The notes under the pieces are model-generated. The model searched no databases. It had not been told where the DNA came from and saw nothing but the letters and a program-made list of their open reading frames with translations. DNA of 64,000 nucleotides from assembly GCF_018130165.1 (NCBI RefSeq), contig NZ_JAFCLZ010000010.1:124001-188000 (forward strand), in the 5' to 3' direction. Both the position numbers and the translations under genes were made by a program. Position 1 is the first letter of the stretch, and each line of letters opens with the position of its first letter. Shown piece after piece: positions 38,811-55,443 of this stretch. This stretch comes from Bradyrhizobium sp. JYMT SZCCT0180 (GTDB taxonomy: Bacteria > Pseudomonadota > Alphaproteobacteria > Rhizobiales > Xanthobacteraceae).

Positions 38811-39143
38811 TCAAAGGCGTGCCCCAAGCCTGTGCTCGCCGGTATGCTTGCGGCGGGCGCCAAAATGGCAAATGACGGCATCGAGGCTTTCGCCGGGCAT
38901 TCGCAACCTGCGCCCATGCTCGGCCAGCCACACCTCGATCGTTGCGATCGACGCCTTCCCAAGCCCAGGTATTTCCGAAAGCTCCTGCCTTGTGTGCAAC
39001 GATAGAATTTCCGGCAGGAAAGCAGCGCGATCGGCCGTGTGCCGTACCACCAACAGTGCGTGCGGCGCATTTTCCGTCAACTGAATGATCCGATCCGGCA
39101 AAACTGATTCAGGTTTGACGGTCGTGCTCTTTGTCTTGGCCAT
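38811..39143 (-). CDS. Helix-hairpin-helix / RNA polymerase alpha-CTD-like small protein
   Basis: A 110-residue protein. I use the ATG at 39143 (MAKTKSTTVKPESV), preceded by AGGTGAG; an in-frame ATG at 39167 is possible. The middle of the protein has LSEIPGLGKASIATIEVWLAEHGRRL, which resembles the helix-hairpin-helix DNA-binding segment of the RNA polymerase alpha C-terminal domain. The region before it (PHALLVVRHTADRAAFLPEILSL) is not recognised. It may bind DNA, but partner and role are unknown. It is convergent with the small gene at 38392. Confidence 0.5.
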   Translation of the reverse strand: MAKTKSTTVKPESVLPDRIIQLTENAPHALLVVRHTADRAAFLPEILSLHTRQELSEIPGLGKASIATIEVWLAEHGRRLRMPGESLDAVICHFGARRKHTGEHRLGARL

Positions 39144-39267
39144 ATGAGACAGACTCACCTTTGACATGACGGGCAGGCTGAATTGGATCGCTTCTAAGTC
39201 TGCTCGCAAAAAAGCGCGGTTGCGTCAAATCTCACGGCGCATTCATGCGTGTGCGTTGCAGGAGAGG

Positions 39268-39284
39268 TTTGGAACATTTCTAAT
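39268..39284. promoter_or_regulatory. Irr/ICE-box-like palindrome upstream of the M20D amidohydrolase
   Basis: TTTGGAACATTTCTAAT matches the iron control element pattern TTTAGAA-N3-TTCTAAA at 12 of 14 defined positions. It is 280 bp before the amidohydrolase start. In Bradyrhizobiaceae such sites bind Irr, which links gene expression to iron and heme status. The consensus is from memory. Confidence 0.5.
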
Positions 39285-39368
39285 GGTGGCAGGACGTTCG
39301 GCTTGTTGCTCCAATGACTGGCTTTTTAAGAACGGCGAGCGAGCCGTCTGGATCGTTTTCGATGGTTC

Positions 39369-39385
39369 TTTCAAACTGTTCTAAG
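39369..39385. promoter_or_regulatory. Second Irr/ICE-box-like palindrome upstream of the M20D amidohydrolase
   Basis: TTTCAAACTGTTCTAAG matches the same pattern at 11 of 14 positions, 101 bp after the first site and 179 bp before the amidohydrolase start. Either site could control the amidohydrolase. Confidence 0.45.
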
Positions 39386-39547
39386 CCTGGTTCGGTGCCA
39401 AGTTTTGATCGATTCAAGATCGGCATCGTCAGATGCGATCGTCTTGATGTGCGTGACAACGATCGGGTTGCTGTCCTTGCGACTCGTTCCTGGTGCTATG
39501 TGATGTCATGATCAATGCCCGAACCTGGGCTTATTGAGCTGAACGTG

Positions 39548-40714
39548 ATGAGCATGAGCATGAGCATGTTGTTGGCTGAGCGGGAATTGACGGAACTGAT
39601 TGCGTGGCGGCAGGAGCTCCACAGCAAGCCTGAACTGTCAGGGCAGGAAGAGAAGACCGCGCAAGCCGTGCAGGCGCTTCTCCACGCAACTGGCGCCGAC
39701 AAGGTCGTCACGGGACTTGGCGGGCATGGCCTGCTCGGGATCTACCAGGGAGATGCGCCCGGCCCGACGATCATGCTTCGCGCCGAGCTGGATGGATTGC
39801 CGATACAGGAGATCTCGGCTCTGCCGTATCGGTCGGCGGTACCGGGAAAAGCGCATCTTTGCGGTCACGACGGTCATATGACGATTTTGGCGGCGGTGGC
39901 GCGCGGCCTGGGTCGTCAACGCCCGCAACGAGGGCGGGCGATACTGCTGTTCCAGCCGGCGGAAGAGGATGGATCTGGCGCCGCTGCTGTCCTCGCCGAC
40001 GAGAAGTTTGATCAGATCAAGCCCGATTTTGTGTTCTCTTTGCACAATTTGCCGGGACTTCCGCTTGGGCAGGTTTCGATCGCCGAGGGGCTGGTCAACT
40101 GTGCCTCTCGCGGCATGCAGATCAAACTGTCCGGGCGAACCTCGCACGCGTCGAGCCCCGAGCTTGGTGTATCGCCACAAGCCGCGATTGCGAGGCTGTT
40201 GAGCGAGATCGATGCGCTCGGACGGGGCGGGGCGCTCGACGAAGATTTCTCAATGGTGACGGTCACCCATGCGAGGTTGGGGGAACCGGCGTTCGGCATC
40301 TCGCCCGGTCATGCCGAGGTCTGGGCGACACTCAGGACGCTGACCGATTCGAAGATGGATGCCCTTCGCGCGCAGGCCGAAAGCCTGGTCCGGAGCGTGG
40401 CGGCAAGCGAAGAACTGAAGGCGGAGATTGTCTATCGCGATGTGTTCCATCATTGCATGAATGACGCGGAGGCCGTCGTCCATCTCCGGAACGCGCTGGA
40501 CGCAGAAGGCGTGCCGTATTCCGGGCAGGGGCTGCCGATGCGGGGGTCGGAGGATTTTGGACGTTTCAACCACCGGTCAAAGGCCGCGATGTTTTTCCTG
40601 GGGGCGGGCACGCGGCATCCCGGCCTGCATCAGCCGGACTATGATTTTCCGGACGAACTGATTGAGATCGGCTCGCGGGTCTTCATCCGTGCGTTGCGTA
40701 ACTTGTTGGGATGA
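39548..40714 (+). CDS. M20D-family amidohydrolase (N-acyl amino acid / hippurate hydrolase-like)
   Basis: A 388-residue metallo-amidohydrolase. The start is ambiguous: in-frame ATGs occur at 39515, 39548, 39554, 39560 and 39566, the last four in an ATGAGC hexamer run. No site has a strong ribosome site; I use 39548. Metal residues are visible in LCGHDGHMTILAAVA (Cys and His pair), LFQPAEEDGSGA (catalytic Glu), FSLHNLPGLPLG (His) and a distal GLHQPDYDFPDE. The family cleaves amide bonds of N-acyl or aryl amino acids. It lies 250 bp upstream of a TonB receptor and an FAAL-initiated NRPS, so it may deacylate or recycle the lipopeptide; this is inference. Confidence 0.85.
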   Translation: MSMSMSMLLAERELTELIAWRQELHSKPELSGQEEKTAQAVQALLHATGADKVVTGLGGHGLLGIYQGDAPGPTIMLRAELDGLPIQEISALPYRSAVPGKAHLCGHDGHMTILAAVARGLGRQRPQRGRAILLFQPAEEDGSGAAAVLADEKFDQIKPDFVFSLHNLPGLPLGQVSIAEGLVNCASRGMQIKLSGRTSHASSPELGVSPQAAIARLLSEIDALGRGGALDEDFSMVTVTHARLGEPAFGISPGHAEVWATLRTLTDSKMDALRAQAESLVRSVAASEELKAEIVYRDVFHHCMNDAEAVVHLRNALDAEGVPYSGQGLPMRGSEDFGRFNHRSKAAMFFLGAGTRHPGLHQPDYDFPDELIEIGSRVFIRALRNLLG

Positions 40715-40776
40715 GATGACGCGCGGTTTGGAGTTGACGTCGCGCATGTGATTCAATTTCGCGCGCAACTTGCAAA

Positions 40777-40793
40777 TTTAGAACGCTTAAAAA
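40777..40793. promoter_or_regulatory. Irr/ICE-box-like site 1 before the TonB receptor
   Basis: TTTAGAACGCTTAAAAA has a perfect left half-site TTTAGAA and 12 of 14 matches to TTTAGAA-N3-TTCTAAA. It is 188 bp before the receptor start. A second copy begins exactly 32 bp further on, about three helical turns, so the two would lie on the same face of the DNA. Confidence 0.55.
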
Positions 40794-40808
40794 ATGTTAG
40801 TGCGATTG

Positions 40809-40825
40809 TTTAGAACGACTCGAAA
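40809..40825. promoter_or_regulatory. Irr/ICE-box-like site 2 before the TonB receptor
   Basis: TTTAGAACGACTCGAAA also has the perfect TTTAGAA half and 12 of 14 matches. It lies 156 bp before the receptor start at 40965. Bradyrhizobium lacks RirA and uses Irr for iron control, so Irr is the likely regulator. Confidence 0.55.
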
Positions 40826-40964
40826 GTATTCGGTGTTGCTCGATCGCCACTGATGCAATCTGTTGTTCGCACGGGCCGTTACCTTAGATAGCTTCTACTC
40901 GCTGTTTCCACTCGCGAAGATAGAACGGCCTCAGGGACCTGCTTATGGGCTTTGGGGTGGAAGT

Positions 40965-43298
40965 ATGACGTATAAGATTGCGGCCAGAAATGTTGCGCGC
41001 GCTGTTTCGCTGGGGGCGGTGAGTTATCTTGCGCTCTCTCTTGATTTTGCCAGCGGTCAGAAAGCGTTCGCGCAGAGCTTGCCGCCCGTCACGGTGGATG
41101 CTCCGACGCAGCAGCGAGCGCGGCCCGCGGTACGGAGAACGCAAACGTCGACATCGCGCGTGCAACGCCGCGTCGCCGCGGCGCCGCTTCGCCGCGTCGA
41201 ACCGGTTCCGTATCTGACACCTTCGACCGGAGCGCTCGGTGCGCCTCCGGCCCCCTATGCGGGCGGGCAGGTTGCGACGGGATCCCAGCTCGGATTTCTA
41301 GGCAATCGCGGCGTCATGAACACGCCGTTCAACCAGACCAGCTATACTGCGCAGACGATTCAGAACCAGCAGGCGCGGACCGTCGGCGATGTCCTGATGA
41401 ACGATCCCTCGGTCCGGATGAAGACGCCCAGCGGCAACGGCATCGACGGCGCCTATATTCGCGGCTTCTACTACGACAGCGGCGACTATTCCATGAACGG
41501 CCTCTATGGCATGGCACCGTTCTATTCAACGTCGGCGAATTACCTCGAGCGGGTCGAGGTTCTGAAGGGGCCGGCCGTACTGCTGAACGGCATGCCGCCC
41601 GCAGGGGCCGTCGGGGGAAGCATTAATCTGGTAACGAAGAGCGCTCCCGACTACGACATCACGCAGCTTACCACTAGATATATATCCAAGTCTCAAGTCG
41701 GAGCGCTGGTCGATGTGGCGCGGCGCTACGGCGAGAACAAGGAGTTCGGAATCAGATTCAATGGCGGTGGAGGTGGCGGACAGACCGCGTTCGACCGGCA
41801 GACTGACCAGATCGGCAATGCCGTGCTCAATATGGACTACCGTGGCGAGCGTGTGCGCTTCTCCACGGATCTCGGTTATCAGGCCGAAAATCTGAACCCT
41901 CCGCTGCGGTTCCTGACGTTCACCACCAGCCCTCCGTTTGCGACCACCATTCCGGTTCCAGCCTTGCCGAAGCCCGGCACCAATTACATGCCGGACTGGG
42001 CGACATGGAAGCCCAGGGACGCGTTCGCGATGGCACGCGGCGAGGTCGATCTGACCGATTCGGTCACTGTATATGGCGCGGTCGGGTACCATAAGAGCGA
42101 GATCGACTACATCTACCCATCGCCACGCATCACGAACGCCAACGGCGCCTGGACGGCCGCGCCCTTCAATGGTCGCGACGTCTATGACAATTATGCGGGC
42201 GAGGTCGGGGTTCGTGCCTCGGTCGATACCGGCCCCGTCAACCACCTCGTGACGGTCAACTACTCCGCCTTCGAGCGCGACTACAGCTCGTTCGGCAGGG
42301 CGGGCGCTGCGGTCAATTCAAACCTGTATAACCCGGTCGCGATCCCGTACCCGAACTTCGCCACCATCGTCCAGAATCTCGAAAGCCAGACAAAGCTTAG
42401 CAGTGTCGGCATCGCCGACACGATGTCGATGTTCAACAATCGACTTCAGGTGATCGTTGGGGCCAGGCGACAGACGGCAGGCGCGGACAGTCTAAACCGC
42501 CTGACAGGCATCCCATCTAGCGTTGAAGTTCCGACGTGGAGTCCCGGCTATGCAGTCATCGTGAAGCCGCTGGACAACATCGCGCTTTACGCCAATTACA
42601 TCGAAGGACTGAAGGCGCCGGAAGTCGTCGCCGGAGCCACGACGTACTCGAATATCGGAGAAATCCTCCCGCCCGCTCAGACCAAGCAGATGGAGGCCGG
42701 CGTCAAGATCGATATGGGCCGCATCACCGCCACGGCGAGCGTGTTCGATATCACCAGCCCGAACGCGATAGCGGTTGCCGTGCCGGGGCAGGTTCTGCCT
42801 GCGAGACGACTGTCCGGCGAGCAGCGCAATCGTGGCATGGAGCTGTACGTCTTCGGTGAGGTGACGCCCGCGATCCGGGTGCTGGGTGGTGTGACCTTGA
42901 TCGATGGCGAAGTGGTCAGGCAATCGACCTCGGCCGGAGCATTGATTTTCAATTACAATGGCAAGACACCTGTCGGTGTGTCGGCGGTCAATATCAATTT
43001 CGGCACTGAATGGGACACGCCTTTCCTGAACGGGCTCACGCTGACGAGTCGGGTCATCTATACCAGCGAGAGCTACGCCAACGATGCGAATACGCAGGAG
43101 TTGCCGTCATGGACGCGGGTTGACCTCGGTGCGCGGTACACGTTCCTGTCTCCCTGGAACGGCAAGCCGATCGTCATTCGCGCTAGTGTCGAGAACGTCT
43201 TCAACGAGGCGTACTGGAACTCTTATCGCACGGTGAGCAGCGCCGTATCTCTCGGCGCTCCGCGTACCTATCTCCTGTCGACGACGTTCAACTTCTGA
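40965..43298 (+). CDS. TonB-dependent siderophore receptor
   Basis: A 777-residue outer-membrane receptor using the ATG at 40965, where a signal peptide starts (MTYKIAARNVARAVSLGAVSYLAL, cleavage likely after SGQKAFA). The frame is open to 40863 without signal features. After a TonB-box-like LPPVTVDAP comes an Arg/Ala/Pro-rich linker (about residues 48-110). The plug domain follows with QNQQARTVGDVLMNDPSVRM, a YIRGFYYDSGDYSMNGLYGM block, and the VEVLKGPAVLLNGMPPAGAVGGSINLVTK motif near residue 205. The barrel ends with the expected aromatic TFNF. There is no N-terminal signalling domain, so control by an anti-sigma factor is unlikely. It would import the ferric form of the adjacent lipopeptide. 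Confidence 0.92.
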   Translation: MTYKIAARNVARAVSLGAVSYLALSLDFASGQKAFAQSLPPVTVDAPTQQRARPAVRRTQTSTSRVQRRVAAAPLRRVEPVPYLTPSTGALGAPPAPYAGGQVATGSQLGFLGNRGVMNTPFNQTSYTAQTIQNQQARTVGDVLMNDPSVRMKTPSGNGIDGAYIRGFYYDSGDYSMNGLYGMAPFYSTSANYLERVEVLKGPAVLLNGMPPAGAVGGSINLVTKSAPDYDITQLTTRYISKSQVGALVDVARRYGENKEFGIRFNGGGGGGQTAFDRQTDQIGNAVLNMDYRGERVRFSTDLGYQAENLNPPLRFLTFTTSPPFATTIPVPALPKPGTNYMPDWATWKPRDAFAMARGEVDLTDSVTVYGAVGYHKSEIDYIYPSPRITNANGAWTAAPFNGRDVYDNYAGEVGVRASVDTGPVNHLVTVNYSAFERDYSSFGRAGAAVNSNLYNPVAIPYPNFATIVQNLESQTKLSSVGIADTMSMFNNRLQVIVGARRQTAGADSLNRLTGIPSSVEVPTWSPGYAVIVKPLDNIALYANYIEGLKAPEVVAGATTYSNIGEILPPAQTKQMEAGVKIDMGRITATASVFDITSPNAIAVAVPGQVLPARRLSGEQRNRGMELYVFGEVTPAIRVLGGVTLIDGEVVRQSTSAGALIFNYNGKTPVGVSAVNINFGTEWDTPFLNGLTLTSRVIYTSESYANDANTQELPSWTRVDLGARYTFLSPWNGKPIVIRASVENVFNEAYWNSYRTVSSAVSLGAPRTYLLSTTFNF

Positions 43299-43331
43299 GC
43301 GCTGCGTCGCTCTTATTGCCAGCAAACATGT

Positions 43332-43372
43332 GCCGTCGCGGATATCATCCGCGACGGCATTTTCTTGTTTGG
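43332..43372 (+). terminator. Rho-independent terminator after the TonB receptor
   Basis: A perfect 12-bp stem (GCCGTCGCGGAT with ATCCGCGACGGC) and a 3-nt loop occupies 43332-43358 and is followed by ATTTTCTTGTTT. It is 33 bp after the receptor stop. It separates the receptor transcript from the mbtH-NRPS operon, which therefore needs its own promoter. Confidence 0.85.
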
Positions 43373-43476
43373 TCGTTGTCGTTGTTTCGTTTCAACGGAG
43401 TTGATGACAAGACGATGAAAAAAATCTGGAGTTGGTGCACGATTTTCGGGAACGAAAAATGTTCCAGCTCGGGCAA

Positions 43477-43620
43477 TTAGAATTCGACAAAATAGGGATC
43501 GCTTTGCAAATCAGCCAGTTGTCGCACGCGCTCCATCGCTGCGCGGAGGTTGTAATCTTCTTCAACGCGCCAGTTTGGAGCTATTAAAAACTGCATCACC
43601 GATATTGCTTTGACCATCAT
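43477..43620 (-). CDS. Possible small protein (47 aa), unknown
   Basis: A short minus-strand frame of 47 codons in the gap between the receptor and mbtH. The second half, with NWRVEEDYNLRAAMERVRQLADLQSDPYFVEF-like composition, looks like an amphipathic helix with a normal amino-acid mix, unlike the Arg/Pro-rich shadow frames elsewhere. An AGGTCAG lies about 10 bases before the ATG. The first 15 codons are AT-rich. It is not recognised and may be a remnant or a non-coding frame. Confidence 0.3.
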   Translation of the reverse strand: MMVKAISVMQFLIAPNWRVEEDYNLRAAMERVRQLADLQSDPYFVEF

Positions 43621-43674
43621 TTGCTTCTGACCTAGTCAGACGCCGTTGCTTCGTTTTTCTGAAAGGTGCCGGCC

Positions 43675-43905
43675 ATGATGGTTTTTGACAGAGACGACGT
43701 CACCTTCACCGTCGTCATCAATCACGAAGAGCAATATTCGATCTGGCCAACGTTCAAGGAGATTCCGAACGGCTGGACGGCGGTCGGCAAGACCGGCACC
43801 AAGAAGGAATGCCTCGATCACATCGAACAGGTGTGGACCGACATGCGTCCCCTGACGCTGCGCAAATTCATGGACGAAGGGGCTCCTTCGCCGAAATCGG
43901 CTTAG
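43675..43905 (+). CDS. MbtH-like NRPS accessory protein
   Basis: A 76-residue member of the MbtH family, small proteins that bind adenylation domains and are needed for their folding or activity. The signature is complete: [10 protein letters not shown], then [11 protein letters not shown], then [19 protein letters not shown]. ATGs at 43675 and 43678 are both possible; GAAAGG at 43661-43666 fits either. It is the first gene of the NRPS operon, and at least one of the five adenylation domains downstream probably depends on it. Confidence 0.96.
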   Translation: MMVFDRDDVTFTVVINHEEQYSIWPTFKEIPNGWTAVGKTGTKKECLDHIEQVWTDMRPLTLRKFMDEGAPSPKSA

Positions 43906-43925
43906 CAAACGGAGCCCGTCTTCCG

Positions 43926-44681
43926 ATGCGGCTTTTTTGTCTGCCATACTCCGGCGGAAGCGCCATGTTCTATGCACGGTGGCGCAGGCTGCTGCCGGCG
44001 TGGATCGACGTCCAGCCGGTCGAGTGGCCCGGACGCGGCGCACGCATGGACGAGCCATTGGCGACCGATCCCCGCAAACTTGCCGCGCAACTCGCCGCGG
44101 AGATTCATGCGCGACTCGACGGTCCTTATGCGTTGTTTGGGCACAGCCTCGGCGCGCTGATCGGGTTTGAGGTTGCCCACAGTTTGCTCGATCGCGGTGC
44201 ACCGGCGCCGGCCATTTTCTTCGGGTCGGGCACGGAGGCGCCGGCCGTTCGAGACGGAAGCAGATGGCGCCTACCGCTGAGCGACGAAGCGCTGCTGCAT
44301 GAACTGCGCAACCTTCAGGGGACGCCTGACGAAGCACTGGCGAATGCGGAACTCATGCGATCGGCGTTGCCGGTGCTGCGCGCCGATTTCCTGATGTGCG
44401 GCGCCTATAACTATCGGCCGCGTCACCCGTTGCCGTGTCCCGTCCACATCTTCGGCGGTATCGACGACGAGACGAGCCGCGCATCGCTGGAAGCCTGGCA
44501 GCAGGAGGCCGCAGCCGAGTTCGCGCTCGACATGCTGCCGGGACATCACTTCTTCATTCACACGCAGCAAGCCGAACTGCTCGACCTGGTCGGATCGGCC
44601 CTGGCCCGGCAATCGGGACGGTCGATGGGTTCGCATTGGAGCAAGGATCATGAGCGTATTCTCCGTCCAGCCACTCGTTGA
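43926..44681 (+). CDS. Type II thioesterase (NRPS editing)
   Basis: A 251-residue alpha/beta hydrolase of the GrsT/SrfA-D class, which removes misprimed or stalled groups from carrier-protein arms. The nucleophile is S74 in LFGHSLGALIGFE, the family start LFCLPYSGGSAMFYARW is at the N-terminus, WPGRGAR is near residue 35, and the catalytic His is in LPGHHFFIH near the C-terminus. I use the ATG at 43926; the frame upstream only overlaps mbtH. It lies 20 bp after mbtH, and its last 32 bp overlap the next gene. Confidence 0.95.
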   Translation: MRLFCLPYSGGSAMFYARWRRLLPAWIDVQPVEWPGRGARMDEPLATDPRKLAAQLAAEIHARLDGPYALFGHSLGALIGFEVAHSLLDRGAPAPAIFFGSGTEAPAVRDGSRWRLPLSDEALLHELRNLQGTPDEALANAELMRSALPVLRADFLMCGAYNYRPRHPLPCPVHIFGGIDDETSRASLEAWQQEAAAEFALDMLPGHHFFIHTQQAELLDLVGSALARQSGRSMGSHWSKDHERILRPATR

Positions 44682-45618
44682 GGGCAAGAGCCTTCCGTTG
44701 TTGTTCAAAGCCGACAAGGCCGGGCAGCCGCTCGGCGCGGCGCTTCCGATGCTGCGCGATACCGTCGACCGGCACTTGACCGATTGCGGTGGCATCGTGT
44801 TTCGCGACTTCACCCTCGATGGCCCCGACGCATTTCGGGCGTTCGCGGCCGATTTCGGCCATCCGCTGCTCAGCTACGAGTTCGGATCGACGCCACGCTC
44901 GCAGGTCACTTCCGGCGTCTACACGTCCACCGAATACCCGCCGCACCAGCATATCCCGCTGCATAACGAGCAGGCCTATACGAGGGATTGGCCGATGAAG
45001 ATCTGGTTCTATTGCATGCAGCCGGCACAAGAGGGCGGCGAGACGCCGATCGCCGACAGCCGCGCGATCTATCGCGACATGCCGTCAACCATTCGGGAGC
45101 GTTTCGCCGAGAAGGGCGTGATGTATGTCCGCAATTACGGCAACGGCCTAGATGTCGACTGGCAGCAGGTGTTCGGCACCGATTCCAGGCCGGAGGTCGA
45201 GGCCTATTGCGCCCGCCATGACATCGACTGTGAATGGAAAGAAGACGGCGAGCTGCGGACGCGCCAGATCTGCCAGGGCACGGCGCGTCACCCCGTAACG
45301 GGCGACTGGGTCTGGTTCAATCAGGCGCATCTGTTTCATGTCTCGAATCTCGAGCCGGAGGTGCGTGAGAGCTTGCTCGACGTCGTCGGCGACGAGGTCG
45401 AGCTGCCGCGTAACGTGTTCTACGGCGACGGGTCGCGGATCGACGACGAGACGTTGACCACCGTGCGCAACGTGCTGGAGGCGCACAAGATTAGTTTTCC
45501 CTGGCAGGCCGGCGATGTCGTCATGCTCGACAACATGCTGACCGCGCATGCGCGCGCGCCGTTCAAGGGCCCGCGCAAGGTGATCGTCGCCATGGCTGAG
45601 GCACATCGGCAGAGCTGA
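44650..45618 (+). CDS. SyrP-like TauD/TfdA-family dioxygenase, probable aspartyl beta-hydroxylase
   Basis: A 322-residue Fe(II)/2-oxoglutarate oxygenase. The iron ligands are H105 and E107 in PLHNEQAY and H300 in LTAHARAPF; the 2-oxoglutarate Arg is R309 in KGPRKVIV. An acidic Glu in the HxE motif, rather than HxD, is common in NRPS-associated amino-acid hydroxylases such as SyrP. SyrP hydroxylates carrier-bound Asp. The first adenylation domain of the adjacent NRPS reads as Asp, so beta-hydroxy-Asp is the expected product. The gene overlaps the thioesterase and ends 51 bp before the NRPS ATG, so it is part of the same operon. Confidence 0.88.
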   Translation: MSVFSVQPLVEGKSLPLLFKADKAGQPLGAALPMLRDTVDRHLTDCGGIVFRDFTLDGPDAFRAFAADFGHPLLSYEFGSTPRSQVTSGVYTSTEYPPHQHIPLHNEQAYTRDWPMKIWFYCMQPAQEGGETPIADSRAIYRDMPSTIRERFAEKGVMYVRNYGNGLDVDWQQVFGTDSRPEVEAYCARHDIDCEWKEDGELRTRQICQGTARHPVTGDWVWFNQAHLFHVSNLEPEVRESLLDVVGDEVELPRNVFYGDGSRIDDETLTTVRNVLEAHKISFPWQAGDVVMLDNMLTAHARAPFKGPRKVIVAMAEAHRQS

Positions 45619-45669
45619 TTGCCCCTTGCTGACCGCGAGGCGAGGATTTCCGGACTGGATTTCGAGAAA

Positions 45670-55439
<9,770 letters not shown>

Positions 55440-55443
<4 letters not shown>

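Larger units (their letters stand above)
39144..39547. other. Regulatory interval before the siderophore-type locus
   Basis: About 400 bp without a convincing gene. It is less GC-rich than its surroundings and holds the two ICE-like palindromes listed separately. A 72-codon open frame at 39166-39384 crosses both palindromes, has a high Arg/Lys content and no family character, so I do not call it. Confidence 0.6.
43299..43674. other. Intergenic interval between TonB receptor and mbtH
   Basis: This 376-bp gap contains the receptor terminator, a possible 47-codon minus-strand frame and probably the promoter for the mbtH-TE-hydroxylase-NRPS operon. It is AT-richer than the flanks. Two weak ICE-like palindromes occur at 43476-43492 (ATTAGAATTCGACAAAA) and 43574-43590 (TTTGGAGCTATTAAAAA), each with 10 of 14 matches to TTTAGAA-N3-TTCTAAA. 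Confidence 0.5.

Noticed and set aside
39166..39384. 72-codon plus-strand frame
   Set aside because: Basic, low-similarity composition, crosses two regulatory palindromes and lacks a ribosome site.
40777..40825. RirA-type IRO boxes as alternative reading of the iron-type sites
   Set aside because: The TGA-N9-TCA pattern is not evident here and Bradyrhizobiaceae are known to lack RirA; the TTTAGAA half-sites fit Irr better.
40965..41300. N-terminal signalling (secretin/TonB short) domain in the receptor
   Set aside because: The region between the TonB-box-like motif and the plug is an Arg/Ala/Pro-rich linker of about 60 residues, too short and low in complexity for a signalling domain, and no sigma/anti-sigma pair lies nearby.
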